NCBI GenBank assembly: GCA_903839405.1
Contig: CAIMCD010000034.1
Coordinates: 1-64,000, forward strand
Reading direction: 5' to 3'
From: an uncultured Chlorobiaceae bacterium
GTDB taxonomy: Bacteria > Bacteroidota > Chlorobiia > Chlorobiales > Chlorobiaceae
Length of the DNA stretch: 64,000 bases
Both the position numbers and the translations under genes were made by a program. How positions within the stretch are numbered: position 1 is the stretch's first letter; each line of letters starts with the position of its first letter. The notes beneath the pieces were generated by a model. The model saw only the letters and a list, made by a program, of their open reading frames with translations, ran no database searches and had not been told where the DNA came from. This document shows positions 55,397 to 64,000 of the stretch, piece after piece.

Positions 55397-55756
55397 CTAA
55401 TCGTTTTCGACAGGACCTTTCCGCACCTGATTCAATAGCTCCTCAATGCGGTTTGCCCGCTCATAAAGGCGATCTTCGCGGAACTCAAGTTCCGGAATAC
55501 GACGGAAATGATGGCGAATACGGCCGGAAAGAATCTTTCGGATCGTCTTGGTCTCCTCCTGCAAAAGCGCAATGGCTTCCGCCTGTTCTTCCGCCGTACC
55601 GATAATGGAGACATAAATCCTGGCTATACCCAGGTCCGGCGTCACCTTCACCTCCACAATCGTGATGAGCGGGCCGCTGCGCGGAAGCTCCTTCTGAAGG
55701 ATTGCCCCGATCTCCTGCTGGAGCAGTGAAGCAACTTTATCGGTACGTATCGACAT
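55397..55756 (-). CDS. rbfA: Ribosome-binding factor A
   Basis: The 119-residue KH-like protein helps mature the 30S subunit at the 16S rRNA 5' end. The pattern RTDKVASLLQQEIGAILQKEL, ITIVEVKVTPDLGIARIYVSI and LSGRIRHHFRRIPELEFREDR is clear. It lies 18 bp after infB. Confidence 0.95.
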   Translation of the reverse strand: MSIRTDKVASLLQQEIGAILQKELPRSGPLITIVEVKVTPDLGIARIYVSIIGTAEEQAEAIALLQEETKTIRKILSGRIRHHFRRIPELEFREDRLYERANRIEELLNQVRKGPVEND

Positions 55757-55774
55757 AGATCAATATTGGGATGT

Positions 55775-58663
55775 TCACAATTTCCGTTTTTTCTCAACGA
55801 TTTTATAGGCCTCAACAATGTCGCCGACCTTGATATCATCATAGTTCTTGAGGCTCATACCGCACTCATAGCCGGCATCGACCTCCTTGACATCGTCCTT
55901 GAAACGCTTGAGTGCTGCAAGCGTGCCTTCGTAAATCTGCACGCCGTCACGAAGCAGGCGAACCTTGGAGTCGCGGAACACCTTGCCCTCAAGCATATAG
56001 CATCCACCGACATTGCCGATTTTCGGCACCTTGAAGACCTGGCGGATTTCCAGCGAGCCGAGGCTCTCTTCATGGAGTTCGGGTGAGAGCATACCCTCAA
56101 GCGCTTTTTCAACATCTTCAAGCACATGATAGATAACGCTGTAAAAGCGGACATCAAGATCTTCCTTCTCGGCCAGCTTTTTGGCATTGACATTCGGTCG
56201 TACCCTGAAGCCGATAATAATGGCATCAGAAGCTGCAGCAAGCAGCACGTCCGTTTCGGTAATCTGGCCAACACCCTGGTGGATAATCTGAACCTTGACC
56301 TCTTCATTCTGAATTTTCATCAATCCGTCAGCCAGCGCCTGAATGGAGCCATCGGTATCGGCCTTGATAATGACACTCAGCTCTTTCATCAACCCCTCCT
56401 TGATCTGGCGGGCAATGCTGTCGAGCTTGACACGGGTACTGCGGCGGAAATCATGCTCACGGCGGATAACCTGACGCTTCTGCGCAAGATCACGAGCCTC
56501 CCTGTCCGTCGGCATAACCGTCAGTGCATCGCCCGATTGCGGCAGGTCCTCAAATCCAAGCACCATGACCGGCTGTGAAGGACCGGCAACCGGAATCCGC
56601 TTGCCGCGTTCATCCATAATGGCGCGAACCTTGCCCAGCGTGTTGCCGGCAACAAAAGGATCGCCTACCTTCAGGAATCCGCGCTGCACAAGCACCGTGG
56701 AGATAACGCCCTTGCCTTTGTCAAGCTCTGACTCAACAATGATACCGCTGGCTGTAATATCGCGGGAATAGTTACCCCGAAGCTCGCGTATTTCCGCTTC
56801 AGTCAACACTTTGCCCATAAGCTCGGCAATACCGATTCCTTTCTTCGCCGAAATCTCCTGGCACTGATATTCACCACCCCACTCTTCAACCAGCACACCG
56901 GCTTCGGAGAGCTGGGTTTTGATCTTCTCGGGATTGGCTTCAACCTTGTCAATTTTATTGAGGGCAACCACAATCGGCACACCGGCCGCCTTGGCATGGT
57001 TGATAGCCTCGATGGTCTGGGGCATGACGCTGTCATCGGCCGCCACCACCAAAATAACAATATCGGTTACCTGCGCACCTCTGGCCCGCATGGCCGTAAA
57101 GGCTTCGTGGCCCGGTGTATCAAGGAAGGTGATTTTCCGGTTCCCGTCAACCGTCACTTCATAAGCGCCGATATGCTGGGTAATACCACCGGATTCACCG
57201 GCAACCACATTGCTGTTGCGGATATAATCGAGCAGCGAGGTCTTGCCGTGATCAACGTGGCCCATGATGGTCACAACCGGCGGACGGGTTTTGAGATCCT
57301 CTTCGGCATCCTCTTCAACAATCACGGCCGTGGCCTCAACCTCTGAAATGAACTCGGCCTCAAAACCGAACTCAAGGGCGATCAGTTCAATCGACTCCTT
57401 ATCAAGTCGCTGGTTGATGGTAACAAACTTGCCAAGCGCAAAACACTTCTGGATAATATCCTTTGCCGTAACGCCCATCAATTCGGCCAGTTCATGCGGT
57501 GAAGCGTACTCGGTCACCCTCACAATCAGGCGCTGTGATTCACGGTATGCCTCGGCCTCCTCCTGCTCACGCTCACGATCAATGCGGCGCATCCGGCGGA
57601 ATTTCTGACGTGATCCCGTACCGCTCGAATCTTCAATACCACTGATGGTTTTCTGGATATTGGCTGAAATGACTTTATCGTCAACTTCGGGTTTCTTTTT
57701 CTTTTTGCCTTTCTTCTTTTTGAGAGAGCTGTCCACCACGGCCGTTTTAGGCTTTTCATCACCCGCCGCCTTCGCTGCCGGCTTCTTGGCAACCACCCCT
57801 TTCTCTTCGGAGCGAACCTCCTCGGTAACCTTTGGATCAAACTCCTCTTTCAGGGCATCAGCCTGTTCCTTGAAACTCTTTTTACGATTCTTCTTGCCTC
57901 TTTCAGCCTCGCCACCCCGTCCGGCATTCATATCAAGGGTGCCAAGCACGGTAAGGCCACCAATATTCTGCGGAATGTCAAAAGAGACTATCTGCTCGTT
58001 GGCCTGCGGCTCTTCTCGTTCTCTTTTGAGTACAGGTGCGGGTTCCGGTTCCTCAATAACAACCGGCAACGGAGGCTCCTCCACTACCGTTACAGCAACC
58101 GGCTCTACGGGCTCGGTTACCTCAACTGATGCAACCGGGTGAACCGGCTCCGGAGCTTCCATACTCTCAACAACCTCAACACTCTCAATCGGTTCCACCA
58201 CAGGAACTGGCTGAACTACCGGATGAAGTGGCTGAACACTCTCAGGAATCGGGAGTACCGGTTCCTCCATGACCACCTCCGGCTCGACTTGAGCTTCGAC
58301 TACAGGCGGAACGGGATGCGCCTCTTTTTTCTCTTCATGAACCACCACAACCGGGGCTGGAGGCGGAGCAAGCGTTTCGCGAAGATGCTGCTCTTTTTCA
58401 TAGGTTTTGCGCGACTGCTCTTCAAGCCGCGTCAAACGCTTCTGCTTCTCCTCGCGGATTTTGCGGGTCTCATCAACCATTTTCTTTTCAACGCTGAAGT
58501 GACCGAAAATCCGGTCGCGGACATCTTCACTTACCATAGAGGATGTAGAGGCCACTTTGCCCCCTTCCTGCTTGACAAAAAGTAATACTTCCTGCGGACT
58601 CACCTGCAGTTCTCTTCCTATATCACTTATCCGATATCTCTTTTCCATGTCCTCAAGGGCCAT
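55775..58663 (-). CDS. infB: Translation initiation factor IF-2
   Basis: The 962-residue GTPase places initiator tRNA on the ribosome. The long N-terminal region has charged helices and a Pro/Val/Glu-rich low-complexity stretch (about residues 105-230) full of VEPV/VEVVE-type repeats. The IF2_N motif ([20 protein letters not shown]) follows, then G1 [10 protein letters not shown] near residue 467, G3 DTPGHEAF, G4 NKID and G5 SAKKGIG, and domains 2-4. A second, shorter IF2_N-like helix starts the protein ([18 protein letters not shown]). Confidence 0.97.
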   Translation of the reverse strand: MALEDMEKRYRISDIGRELQVSPQEVLLFVKQEGGKVASTSSMVSEDVRDRIFGHFSVEKKMVDETRKIREEKQKRLTRLEEQSRKTYEKEQHLRETLAPPPAPVVVVHEEKKEAHPVPPVVEAQVEPEVVMEEPVLPIPESVQPLHPVVQPVPVVEPIESVEVVESMEAPEPVHPVASVEVTEPVEPVAVTVVEEPPLPVVIEEPEPAPVLKREREEPQANEQIVSFDIPQNIGGLTVLGTLDMNAGRGGEAERGKKNRKKSFKEQADALKEEFDPKVTEEVRSEEKGVVAKKPAAKAAGDEKPKTAVVDSSLKKKKGKKKKKPEVDDKVISANIQKTISGIEDSSGTGSRQKFRRMRRIDREREQEEAEAYRESQRLIVRVTEYASPHELAELMGVTAKDIIQKCFALGKFVTINQRLDKESIELIALEFGFEAEFISEVEATAVIVEEDAEEDLKTRPPVVTIMGHVDHGKTSLLDYIRNSNVVAGESGGITQHIGAYEVTVDGNRKITFLDTPGHEAFTAMRARGAQVTDIVILVVAADDSVMPQTIEAINHAKAAGVPIVVALNKIDKVEANPEKIKTQLSEAGVLVEEWGGEYQCQEISAKKGIGIAELMGKVLTEAEIRELRGNYSRDITASGIIVESELDKGKGVISTVLVQRGFLKVGDPFVAGNTLGKVRAIMDERGKRIPVAGPSQPVMVLGFEDLPQSGDALTVMPTDREARDLAQKRQVIRREHDFRRSTRVKLDSIARQIKEGLMKELSVIIKADTDGSIQALADGLMKIQNEEVKVQIIHQGVGQITETDVLLAAASDAIIIGFRVRPNVNAKKLAEKEDLDVRFYSVIYHVLEDVEKALEGMLSPELHEESLGSLEIRQVFKVPKIGNVGGCYMLEGKVFRDSKVRLLRDGVQIYEGTLAALKRFKDDVKEVDAGYECGMSLKNYDDIKVGDIVEAYKIVEKKRKL

Positions 58664-58711
58664 TACATCCTCCTCTGGATTTAAAAACTCTTTACTCTCT
58701 CTCTCGAATGC

Positions 58712-60277
58712 TTACTCTATACCTGGCTGCTCAGTTGATTCATCCACCGCCGGTTCATCAGGCTCAGGTTCATCGCCATCGTCAAAAATACCCTGAAAAT
58801 CCGATTCAGAGAACTGCTCCTTAACGGTTTTAAAGATATTCTCGGCAATCTTCTTCCAATAACGCTTTTCATCATCGGTCACTTTACGTTCCCGTGGCTT
58901 TACACCGCTCTTGCGACCTTTACCAAAAACCGTCAGCTCTTCGGTCTTTGGCGGCCCCAAAAGCGCCAGCTCAATCTCTTCAACTCCGGCTTTCAGCACC
59001 TTTTTGGCGGTATCAAGACCACCATCAAGCAGCTGGAAGATCATGTCATCACCAAACTCTTCACGGAACTCGATGATATCGATATCGTTCGGATCCTCCA
59101 TCGACTTGTCGATCACATCACGATAAACATCAATCTCATAGCCGGTAAGCTTCTCGGCCAAATGGATGTTATTGCCATTTTTACCGATTGCATATTTGAT
59201 CTGGTCAGGCTTGAGCATCACCCGTGCTTTCCGGGTTTTCATATCGGCATGAACCGTCAGCGGATCAATTTTGGCCGGCTGCATGGCCCGCGAAATATAG
59301 ATCTGCGGCTCATCGGTGTAGTAGATAACATCAATATTTTCGTTGTTCAGCTCCTTGACAATGCTCTGGATCCGCTTGCCACGGTAGCCGACCGTCGCAC
59401 CGACCGGATCAATGCGCGCACTGGTCGACTCAACGGCAACCTTGGCCCGCTCACCCGGCACCCGTGCAATCCCCTTGATCACAATCAGGCCGTCAAGAAT
59501 TTCAGGCACCTCATGTTCGAACAACTTGTACAAAAAGCGGTCATCGACTCTCGATACAATAACCTTCATCCCACCGTCCGGCTTTTCCCGCTCGACCATG
59601 TTGCCATCATCAAGCTTTACCTTGACACGCTCGCGCTCAATACGCTTGACATAGAGCTTCATCCTCGGCGTTCTGCGCGGATTATCCTTTTTCATCATCT
59701 CCGACTTCGGTAGCACAAGCTCAACCCGATGATCTTTTGACGTATTATAGGTAAAAATCACTTCATTTGAGCGAATCTGGTAGACCTCGCCGGCAATAAT
59801 CTCGCCGACTTTTTCAAGGCACTCTTCGTAAACAACAAGACGCTCAAGATCGCGGACTTTTTTCTGCACAGACTGTTTGATAATCTGTATCGACTTGCGG
59901 CTCAGGTAGTCTTCAAGCTTGATCGGCCCCTCTTCATAGAAATCACCGATCTCCAGAGAGTCATCAATTTTGCGCACCTCATCAATGCCGATCTCAATAC
60001 TCTCAATGTCTACTTCCTGGACAATCTTTTTGAGAATATAGACCTCAAAATCGCCGCGTTCGGGGTTGATGAAAATGTTGGATTCAACTTCAGGATCATA
60101 ATCCTTCCGGAGCTGCTTCTGGATAATATCCTTGAGAAGATCGGCAATATCCATTTTTACAGCCGCACTTTCCGTACGCTTATCCAGAAAGATCTTCGAC
60201 TGCTCGATTTCACCGAAAGCGCTGGCAATCTGCGCTCTCCTGTCCACTCCCTCAGCTTTTATCTGCTTTCTGACCAT
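58712..60277 (-). CDS. nusA: Transcription termination/antitermination factor NusA
   Basis: The 521-residue protein has the N-terminal polymerase-binding domain (residues 1-130), an S1 domain (VGEIIAGEVYQIRSNEVIFTY), two KH domains (ARVPGERAKVAVES, DPVGATVGYRGKRIQSIVKELNNENID; MLKPDQIKYAIGKNGNNIHLAEKLTGYEIDVY) and an acidic C-terminal tail (GIFDDGDEPEPDEP). It modulates pausing and termination with Rho. It lies 54 bp downstream of rimP. Confidence 0.96.
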   Translation of the reverse strand: MVRKQIKAEGVDRRAQIASAFGEIEQSKIFLDKRTESAAVKMDIADLLKDIIQKQLRKDYDPEVESNIFINPERGDFEVYILKKIVQEVDIESIEIGIDEVRKIDDSLEIGDFYEEGPIKLEDYLSRKSIQIIKQSVQKKVRDLERLVVYEECLEKVGEIIAGEVYQIRSNEVIFTYNTSKDHRVELVLPKSEMMKKDNPRRTPRMKLYVKRIERERVKVKLDDGNMVEREKPDGGMKVIVSRVDDRFLYKLFEHEVPEILDGLIVIKGIARVPGERAKVAVESTSARIDPVGATVGYRGKRIQSIVKELNNENIDVIYYTDEPQIYISRAMQPAKIDPLTVHADMKTRKARVMLKPDQIKYAIGKNGNNIHLAEKLTGYEIDVYRDVIDKSMEDPNDIDIIEFREEFGDDMIFQLLDGGLDTAKKVLKAGVEEIELALLGPPKTEELTVFGKGRKSGVKPRERKVTDDEKRYWKKIAENIFKTVKEQFSESDFQGIFDDGDEPEPDEPAVDESTEQPGIE

Positions 60278-60331
60278 CTCATTCTTTGATTGTGCATTTT
60301 TAAAAAGAAAATTTCACCGCACCAAAAAAAT

Positions 60332-60853
60332 CTATAATTCCGCCTCAGGCACCGCACGAGTTACCTGATCAAGATAAAGTGTTATACTTTCAACTTTTGT
60401 TTGACGTCCACCCTTTTTATTTTTTTCCGGCATTATAACAATCCGTCCACCCCTTTCATCCGCAAGCGATACCTCCAAGAGACGCCCTTTCAGCTCAATC
60501 GGTTCCCCTGCATCACCGGTATAGGTAAGCTGCAAAAGCCGGTTAAGATGGCGGCTATATTGGCGCGCCATGAGAATTGGCTCACCAAGACCGGGAGAGG
60601 AGACCAGCAGCTCAAAATCTTCTCCAAGCACCCCCATAAGTTCCTCATCAGCTTCAAGGCGCTCCCTGAGACGTCGGCTCAAATAAGCGCACTGGTCAAT
60701 ACGGATTCCGGTATCGGTATCGAACAACAGCTCAATTTTGCGGCGGCTGGCCGGGCCTTTTATCTTGAGATCCAGAAGATATGCCCCTTCACCCTTTGTG
60801 CCCACAGAGGCATCCATAACCTGCTGAACATAATAGTTTATGCGCTCTTGCAT
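60332..60853 (-). CDS. rimP: Ribosome maturation factor RimP
   Basis: The 173-residue protein needed for 30S assembly has LLDLKIKGPASRRKIELLFDTDTGIRIDQCAYLSRRLRERLE and FELLVSSPGLGEPI. ATG 60853 with GGGGT upstream is preferred over GTG 60865. A terminator-like hairpin lies only 33 bp upstream and may control the operon. Confidence 0.92.
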   Translation of the reverse strand: MQERINYYVQQVMDASVGTKGEGAYLLDLKIKGPASRRKIELLFDTDTGIRIDQCAYLSRRLRERLEADEELMGVLGEDFELLVSSPGLGEPILMARQYSRHLNRLLQLTYTGDAGEPIELKGRLLEVSLADERGGRIVIMPEKNKKGGRQTKVESITLYLDQVTRAVPEAEL

Positions 60854-60885
60854 TGAATACCCCACACGAACTTTTTTTCAGAAAA

Positions 60886-60909
60886 CAAAAAAGTGGGGAA
60901 CCCCCACTT
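60886..60909 (-). terminator. Terminator-like hairpin upstream of rimP
   Basis: On the minus strand AAGTGGGG (60902-60909) pairs exactly with CCCCACTT (60891-60898) around GTT, then TTTTGTTTT follows. It can end the upstream transcript; if the rimP promoter lies above it, it is an attenuator. Confidence 0.85.
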
Positions 60910-60948
60910 CAGATAAAGATAACTGCCACGTCGCCAAATCCAGAGCCC

Positions 60949-60976
60949 AATATACGAAAAAACCCGGCAACAGCAA
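60949..60976 (-). promoter_or_regulatory. Candidate promoter upstream of the rimP hairpin
   Basis: On the minus strand TTGCTG (60971-60976) and TATATT (60949-60954) are 16 bases apart. A transcript from here would pass the hairpin at 60,886-60,909 before rimP. Confidence 0.4.
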
Positions 60977-60982
60977 CACCCC

Positions 60983-61195
60983 TTACACAACATCCCGTTC
61001 TTTATCGGTAATGTGGCTCTCCAGCACCTCATAATCCGCATCTTCCGGCGGTTTGGCTGAAGAAAAAGAGGCGGGGGAACGTCCGCTGGTGCCAAATCCG
61101 TCAACACGACGAATAAAGAGCCCCTTGCGCAACGTCCGCACCACCATGCGGATCACCAGAAACACAAGCGTCAGAAAAAGAATTACTTTCACCAT
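60983..61195 (-). CDS. Small single-span membrane protein (DUF4834-like)
   Basis: The 70-residue protein has one N-terminal membrane helix (VILFLTLVFLVIRMVVRTL) and a polar tail ending in DYEVLESHITDKERDVV. Size and layout recall the DUF4834 family of Bacteroidetes/Chlorobi. Function is unknown. The terminator at 60,886 follows. Confidence 0.6.
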   Translation of the reverse strand: MVKVILFLTLVFLVIRMVVRTLRKGLFIRRVDGFGTSGRSPASFSSAKPPEDADYEVLESHITDKERDVV

Positions 61196-61292
61196 TTTAT
61201 TTCAACAATTTTCAGCTTCGTCAGAGAAGATTTCTCCCTTCGGTGAAATGAGAGCGCAAGCCAACTCTTTTTGGAGAGTGGCACAACACCGC

Positions 61293-61535
61293 TCAGGAGG
61301 CCGTGAGCAGTGCCTTGAGACGGTTTTCGTTGACCCGGTACTTGAAGGCAAAAACGCCGTCAACAAAAACAACCGGAATTTTCAGCCCGAACTCCACCAT
61401 CAGTGCCGGATCGGTGGAGATATCGGTTTTTTCAAGCTCAAAGGGCAGAGTCGCCTGGACTTTCTGCAACACCTCCATGGCCTCGTCACACAAACAGCAC
61501 TCTTTTTTGCCGTAGATCGTCACCTTGTGGCGCAT
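61293..61535 (-). CDS. Glutaredoxin-like thiol protein
   Basis: The 80-residue thioredoxin-fold protein has a Cys motif ECCLCDEA (CxxC) after the first strand and the cis-proline KIPVVFVDG. It resembles the glutaredoxin/DUF836 family. It starts 5 bp after hisS and is probably in its operon; a thiol-disulfide role is inferred. Confidence 0.82.
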   Translation of the reverse strand: MRHKVTIYGKKECCLCDEAMEVLQKVQATLPFELEKTDISTDPALMVEFGLKIPVVFVDGVFAFKYRVNENRLKALLTAS

Positions 61536-61540
61536 AACGC

Positions 61541-62833
61541 TTATGATTTCAAGAGCTCCCTCTGCGCCGGCTCACGGAGAATATCGAGCACAGCCTCCAG
61601 CGAAAGCGTTGATTGTTCAGAAGTAACCAGATTTTTAAGTGCATAGAGCCCGCTTTGCTCCTCCTCTTTGCCAATAAAGAGCGCATAGGAGGCCCGCATC
61701 TTGTTTGCCTCGCGCATCTGCGCCTTCATGCTTCTGGCGGCCAGATCGATCTCGGTCTTGATACCGGCCTTACGCAAGCGAAAGGCAATCTGCATACCGT
61801 GATCCAGCAGCTCCTGCTCCTGAAGCACCACATAAACAAGCGGAGCGTGAGGGATCAGGGCTGCAAAAAGCCCCTGTTTTTCCATGGTGATGAGCAGCCG
61901 CTCCATGCCGACCGCAAAGCCTGCGGCTGGCAGATCCTGGGAGTTGCCAAGCTCACGGGCAAGACCGTCATAGCGCCCACCGCCACCAAGGGCATCCTGC
62001 GCCCCAAGCTCTGAACTGGTCACCTCAAAAGCTGTATGGCAGTAATAATCAAGCCCGCGGACAAGCCGGTGATCAACGCTGTAGGCAATACCGCGTTCCG
62101 AGAGATAGAAGAGCACTTTTTCAAACTCCTCAACCGAAGAGGTCGAAAGGTAGTCATATAAGCGTGGAGCACCTGCAATAATATCCTGAATGGCCGGATT
62201 TTTGGAATCAAGAATGCGGAGTGGATTTTTTTCAAGCCGCTCTTTTGAGGAGTCGTCAAGCTGATCATGAAACGGCGCAAAATAGAGCTGCAGTGCCTCC
62301 CGGTAACGGAGCCGGTCGGCCGTGTCACCAAGAGAGTTGATCCTGAGATTCAGGCCGGTTAATCCGAGCGACTCAAAAACCTGCATCATGAGGGTAATAA
62401 CTTCAGCCACAGCAACCGGCGACGATACACCGAGCAGTTCAGCCCCGAACTGGGAGAACTGGCGCTGCCGGCCAGCCTGCGGTCGCTCCTTGCGAAAAAG
62501 CTCGCTGATATAGTAGAGTTTATGCACCGGAGCCAAAGAGAGCAGGTTTTTCTGCAATGCGGCCCTCATCACACCGGCGGTCATCTCCGGGCGAAGCGTG
62601 ATGGAGCGTCCATTTGGATCCGGCAGAAAGGAGAACATCTCCTTGCCAACAATGTCGGTTGTCGCACCGATGCCTCTCTGGAAGAGCTCGGTATACTCAA
62701 AAACCGGAGTTCGTATCTCACTAAAGCCGTAGAGAGAGGCCAAGGTATGCACCGCTCCCTCCACATACTTCCACTGGGCGGCTTCATCCGGAAAAATATC
62801 CCTCGTGCCTTTAACGGCCTGGTATTGCGGCAT
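61541..62833 (-). CDS. hisS: Histidyl-tRNA synthetase
   Basis: The 430-residue class II synthetase has [11 protein letters not shown] near the N-terminus, motif 2 [20 protein letters not shown], His-specific motifs [12 protein letters not shown] and GGGGRYDGL, motif 3 [12 protein letters not shown], and a C-terminal anticodon-binding domain from about residue 330. 30 bp after the PTS IIA-like gene. Confidence 0.97.
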   Translation of the reverse strand: MPQYQAVKGTRDIFPDEAAQWKYVEGAVHTLASLYGFSEIRTPVFEYTELFQRGIGATTDIVGKEMFSFLPDPNGRSITLRPEMTAGVMRAALQKNLLSLAPVHKLYYISELFRKERPQAGRQRQFSQFGAELLGVSSPVAVAEVITLMMQVFESLGLTGLNLRINSLGDTADRLRYREALQLYFAPFHDQLDDSSKERLEKNPLRILDSKNPAIQDIIAGAPRLYDYLSTSSVEEFEKVLFYLSERGIAYSVDHRLVRGLDYYCHTAFEVTSSELGAQDALGGGGRYDGLARELGNSQDLPAAGFAVGMERLLITMEKQGLFAALIPHAPLVYVVLQEQELLDHGMQIAFRLRKAGIKTEIDLAARSMKAQMREANKMRASYALFIGKEEEQSGLYALKNLVTSEQSTLSLEAVLDILREPAQRELLKS

Positions 62834-62863
62834 AACGCTAATAATCCCTTACTGGTAAAAATG

Positions 62864-63334
62864 TTATATCTGGGGAAAATCCTTCTCCTCTTCCCTGAAA
62901 AGCTCAAGCACCTCCTGGGGTGACGTTGCAAGCAGAAGGCGCTGGCGCACATCATCACGACCGGCAATGCGTGTAATTCGGCCAAGCAATTTTAAATGCT
63001 CCGCAAGCATCTCGGCTGGCGTTACCAAGAGAAAGACGATCCGGACAGCTTCGCCATCGATTGAATCAAAATTGATATCGTGCTTGAGGGTGGCAAAGGC
63101 TAGAACCGGCTCGGTTACGGCATCGGTCTTGGCGTGGGGAAGAGCTATTTTTTTGCCGATACCGGTTGACATCTCCTGTTCACGCTTTAAAACGTCACGT
63201 CGAAGGTGGTCGATATCCCTTACTCCCGCGTGATCGGTAACAATGGAAACCATTTTTTCGATCACCTGGCTTTTTGAAGCCAGTTCAAGATTCAAAACAA
63301 TATAGTTCCCGGAAAGAAGGCCTTCAATTTTCAT
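62864..63334 (-). CDS. PTS EIIA domain protein (PtsN/fructose type)
   Basis: The 156-residue EIIA(Ntr/Fru)-like domain has the phospho-accepting His67 in KIALPHAKT, after the REQEMSTGIG stretch. ATG 63334 has AAGAGG upstream. No sugar permease is nearby. It may be a regulatory phospho-carrier. Confidence 0.9.
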   Translation of the reverse strand: MKIEGLLSGNYIVLNLELASKSQVIEKMVSIVTDHAGVRDIDHLRRDVLKREQEMSTGIGKKIALPHAKTDAVTEPVLAFATLKHDINFDSIDGEAVRIVFLLVTPAEMLAEHLKLLGRITRIAGRDDVRQRLLLATSPQEVLELFREEEKDFPQI

Positions 63335-63453
63335 TATGACAACCTCTTGCATTTAATACGCTTACCTCGCCAAACAACGCTGTTGGCTTGAACAGTGAAA
63401 GCGTAATATAAAAAAATAGTTAATGCATCCCGCTCCGGAGCCGTTTCACCCCA

Positions 63454-64000
63454 TCACTTGAGAACGTGCATGGTGATAAAGTAGATCAAGGGCGATATAA
63501 ACATAATGGTATCAAACCGGTCGAGCACTCCGCCATGACCGGGAATCAAGCCTGAAGAGTCTTTTACTCCGGCATCTCGTTTAAACATTGATTCAATAAG
63601 GTCTCCAACCGGACTTGCCACGCCGATGAGTAAACCAATCACCAAGGCTGTCGTTAACGAGAGGTCTGGGGCAAAATGCCCGAAAACCAGCGCGGCCGCA
63701 AGGCTGCCTGCAAGACCGAACAAAAAGCCCTCCCAGGTTTTATGCGGACTCAGGCGTTCAAACAATTTGCGATGAATAAATTTTCCGCCCAGGGTACTTC
63801 CTCCGAAATAGGCCGAGATATCGGAGGACCAGACACAGAGAAACATCAAAAAAACCAGCGTCGCCCCGTTTGCGTCAACCGCATCAAGACGAAGCCGCAA
63901 AAGCGCGCCAAAAGAGAGATTGACATAGAGGAGACCCGGAAAAACTGCGCCCAGATTAAGCATCGGAGAGCCCTCATCCAAAAAAAGCTCCATCACCAGA
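63454..64000 (-). CDS. cdsA: Phosphatidate cytidylyltransferase, C-terminal part
   Basis: About 181 C-terminal residues are inside the window, and the gene starts beyond the right edge. The family signature ASPVGDLIESMFKRDAGVKD followed by SSGLIPGHGGVLDRFD is complete, as is SPHKTWEGFLFG. Several membrane helices precede it. The enzyme makes CDP-diacylglycerol for phospholipids. Confidence 0.95.
   Translation of the reverse strand, partial: LVMELFLDEGSPMLNLGAVFPGLLYVNLSFGALLRLRLDAVDANGATLVFLMFLCVWSSDISAYFGGSTLGGKFIHRKLFERLSPHKTWEGFLFGLAGSLAAALVFGHFAPDLSLTTALVIGLLIGVASPVGDLIESMFKRDAGVKDSSGLIPGHGGVLDRFDTIMFISPLIYFITMHVLK

Overview
The window reads as chromosomal DNA of a green sulfur bacterium (Chlorobiales, Chlorobium/Pelodictyon-like). 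This is inferred from protein character, not from a database search: a Gram-negative envelope (lpxB, bamA, lptC-like and Skp-like genes), a menaquinone operon, ETF plus ETF-quinone oxidoreductase, sucD, a type 2 isopentenyl-diphosphate isomerase, a GlmU-type protein lacking its acetyltransferase half, and Bacteroidetes/Chlorobi-style small proteins such as a COX24/bS38-like 35-residue peptide. Most of the window is densely packed housekeeping sequence. Two stretches look acquired.

Positions 1-4,530 form an accessory patch. It holds a REP-associated tyrosine transposase, two families of 28-bp perfect or near-perfect palindromes with matching ends, and a 1,074-residue STAND-type NTPase (DUF4062, P-loop NTPase, TPR-like helices) bracketed by palindrome clusters. 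Positions 4,529-8,653 are an overlapping menH-menB-menC-menE operon. Then follow dapB and parAB (minus), a 3-methyladenine glycosylase, mgtE and ETF-QO (plus), and lpxB (minus). At 17,158-21,123 there is a phosphohexomutase and a CnrH/CpxP-like stress module (ECF sigma factor, probable anti-sigma factor, two periplasmic Spy/CpxP-like proteins).

Positions 21,137-31,856 carry a flippase, arabinose-5-phosphate isomerase, sucD, gatA, uppS, bamA, a beta-barrel protein and a BFN-UVR protein. Positions 31,933-35,772 hold etfBA, tRNA-Leu, tRNA-Lys, the COX24-like gene and rho. Next come folC, ruvA, rpsT, glmM, an ABC exporter and an FtsX-type permease.

Positions 43,200-45,100 form a second accessory patch, AT-rich, with a VapC-type toxin and its partner, a truncated HigA antitoxin remnant, an orphan gene and about 700 bp of sequence without a convincing gene. 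The remainder is core: fni and a polyprenyl synthase, dprA, Skp/LptC-like genes, panD, glmU-N, yicC-gmk-rpoZ, the large rimP-nusA-infB-rbfA-truB-ribF-rpsO operon, hisS, a PTS IIA-like protein and a partial cdsA.

Logical groupings: menaquinone synthesis (menHBCE) with isoprenoid supply (fni, polyprenyl synthase, uppS); electron transfer to quinone (etfAB with ETF-QO at separate loci); outer-membrane and LPS biogenesis (lpxB, kdsD, bamA, lptC, skp); and translation/transcription machinery (rho, rpoZ, nusA, infB, gatA, hisS).
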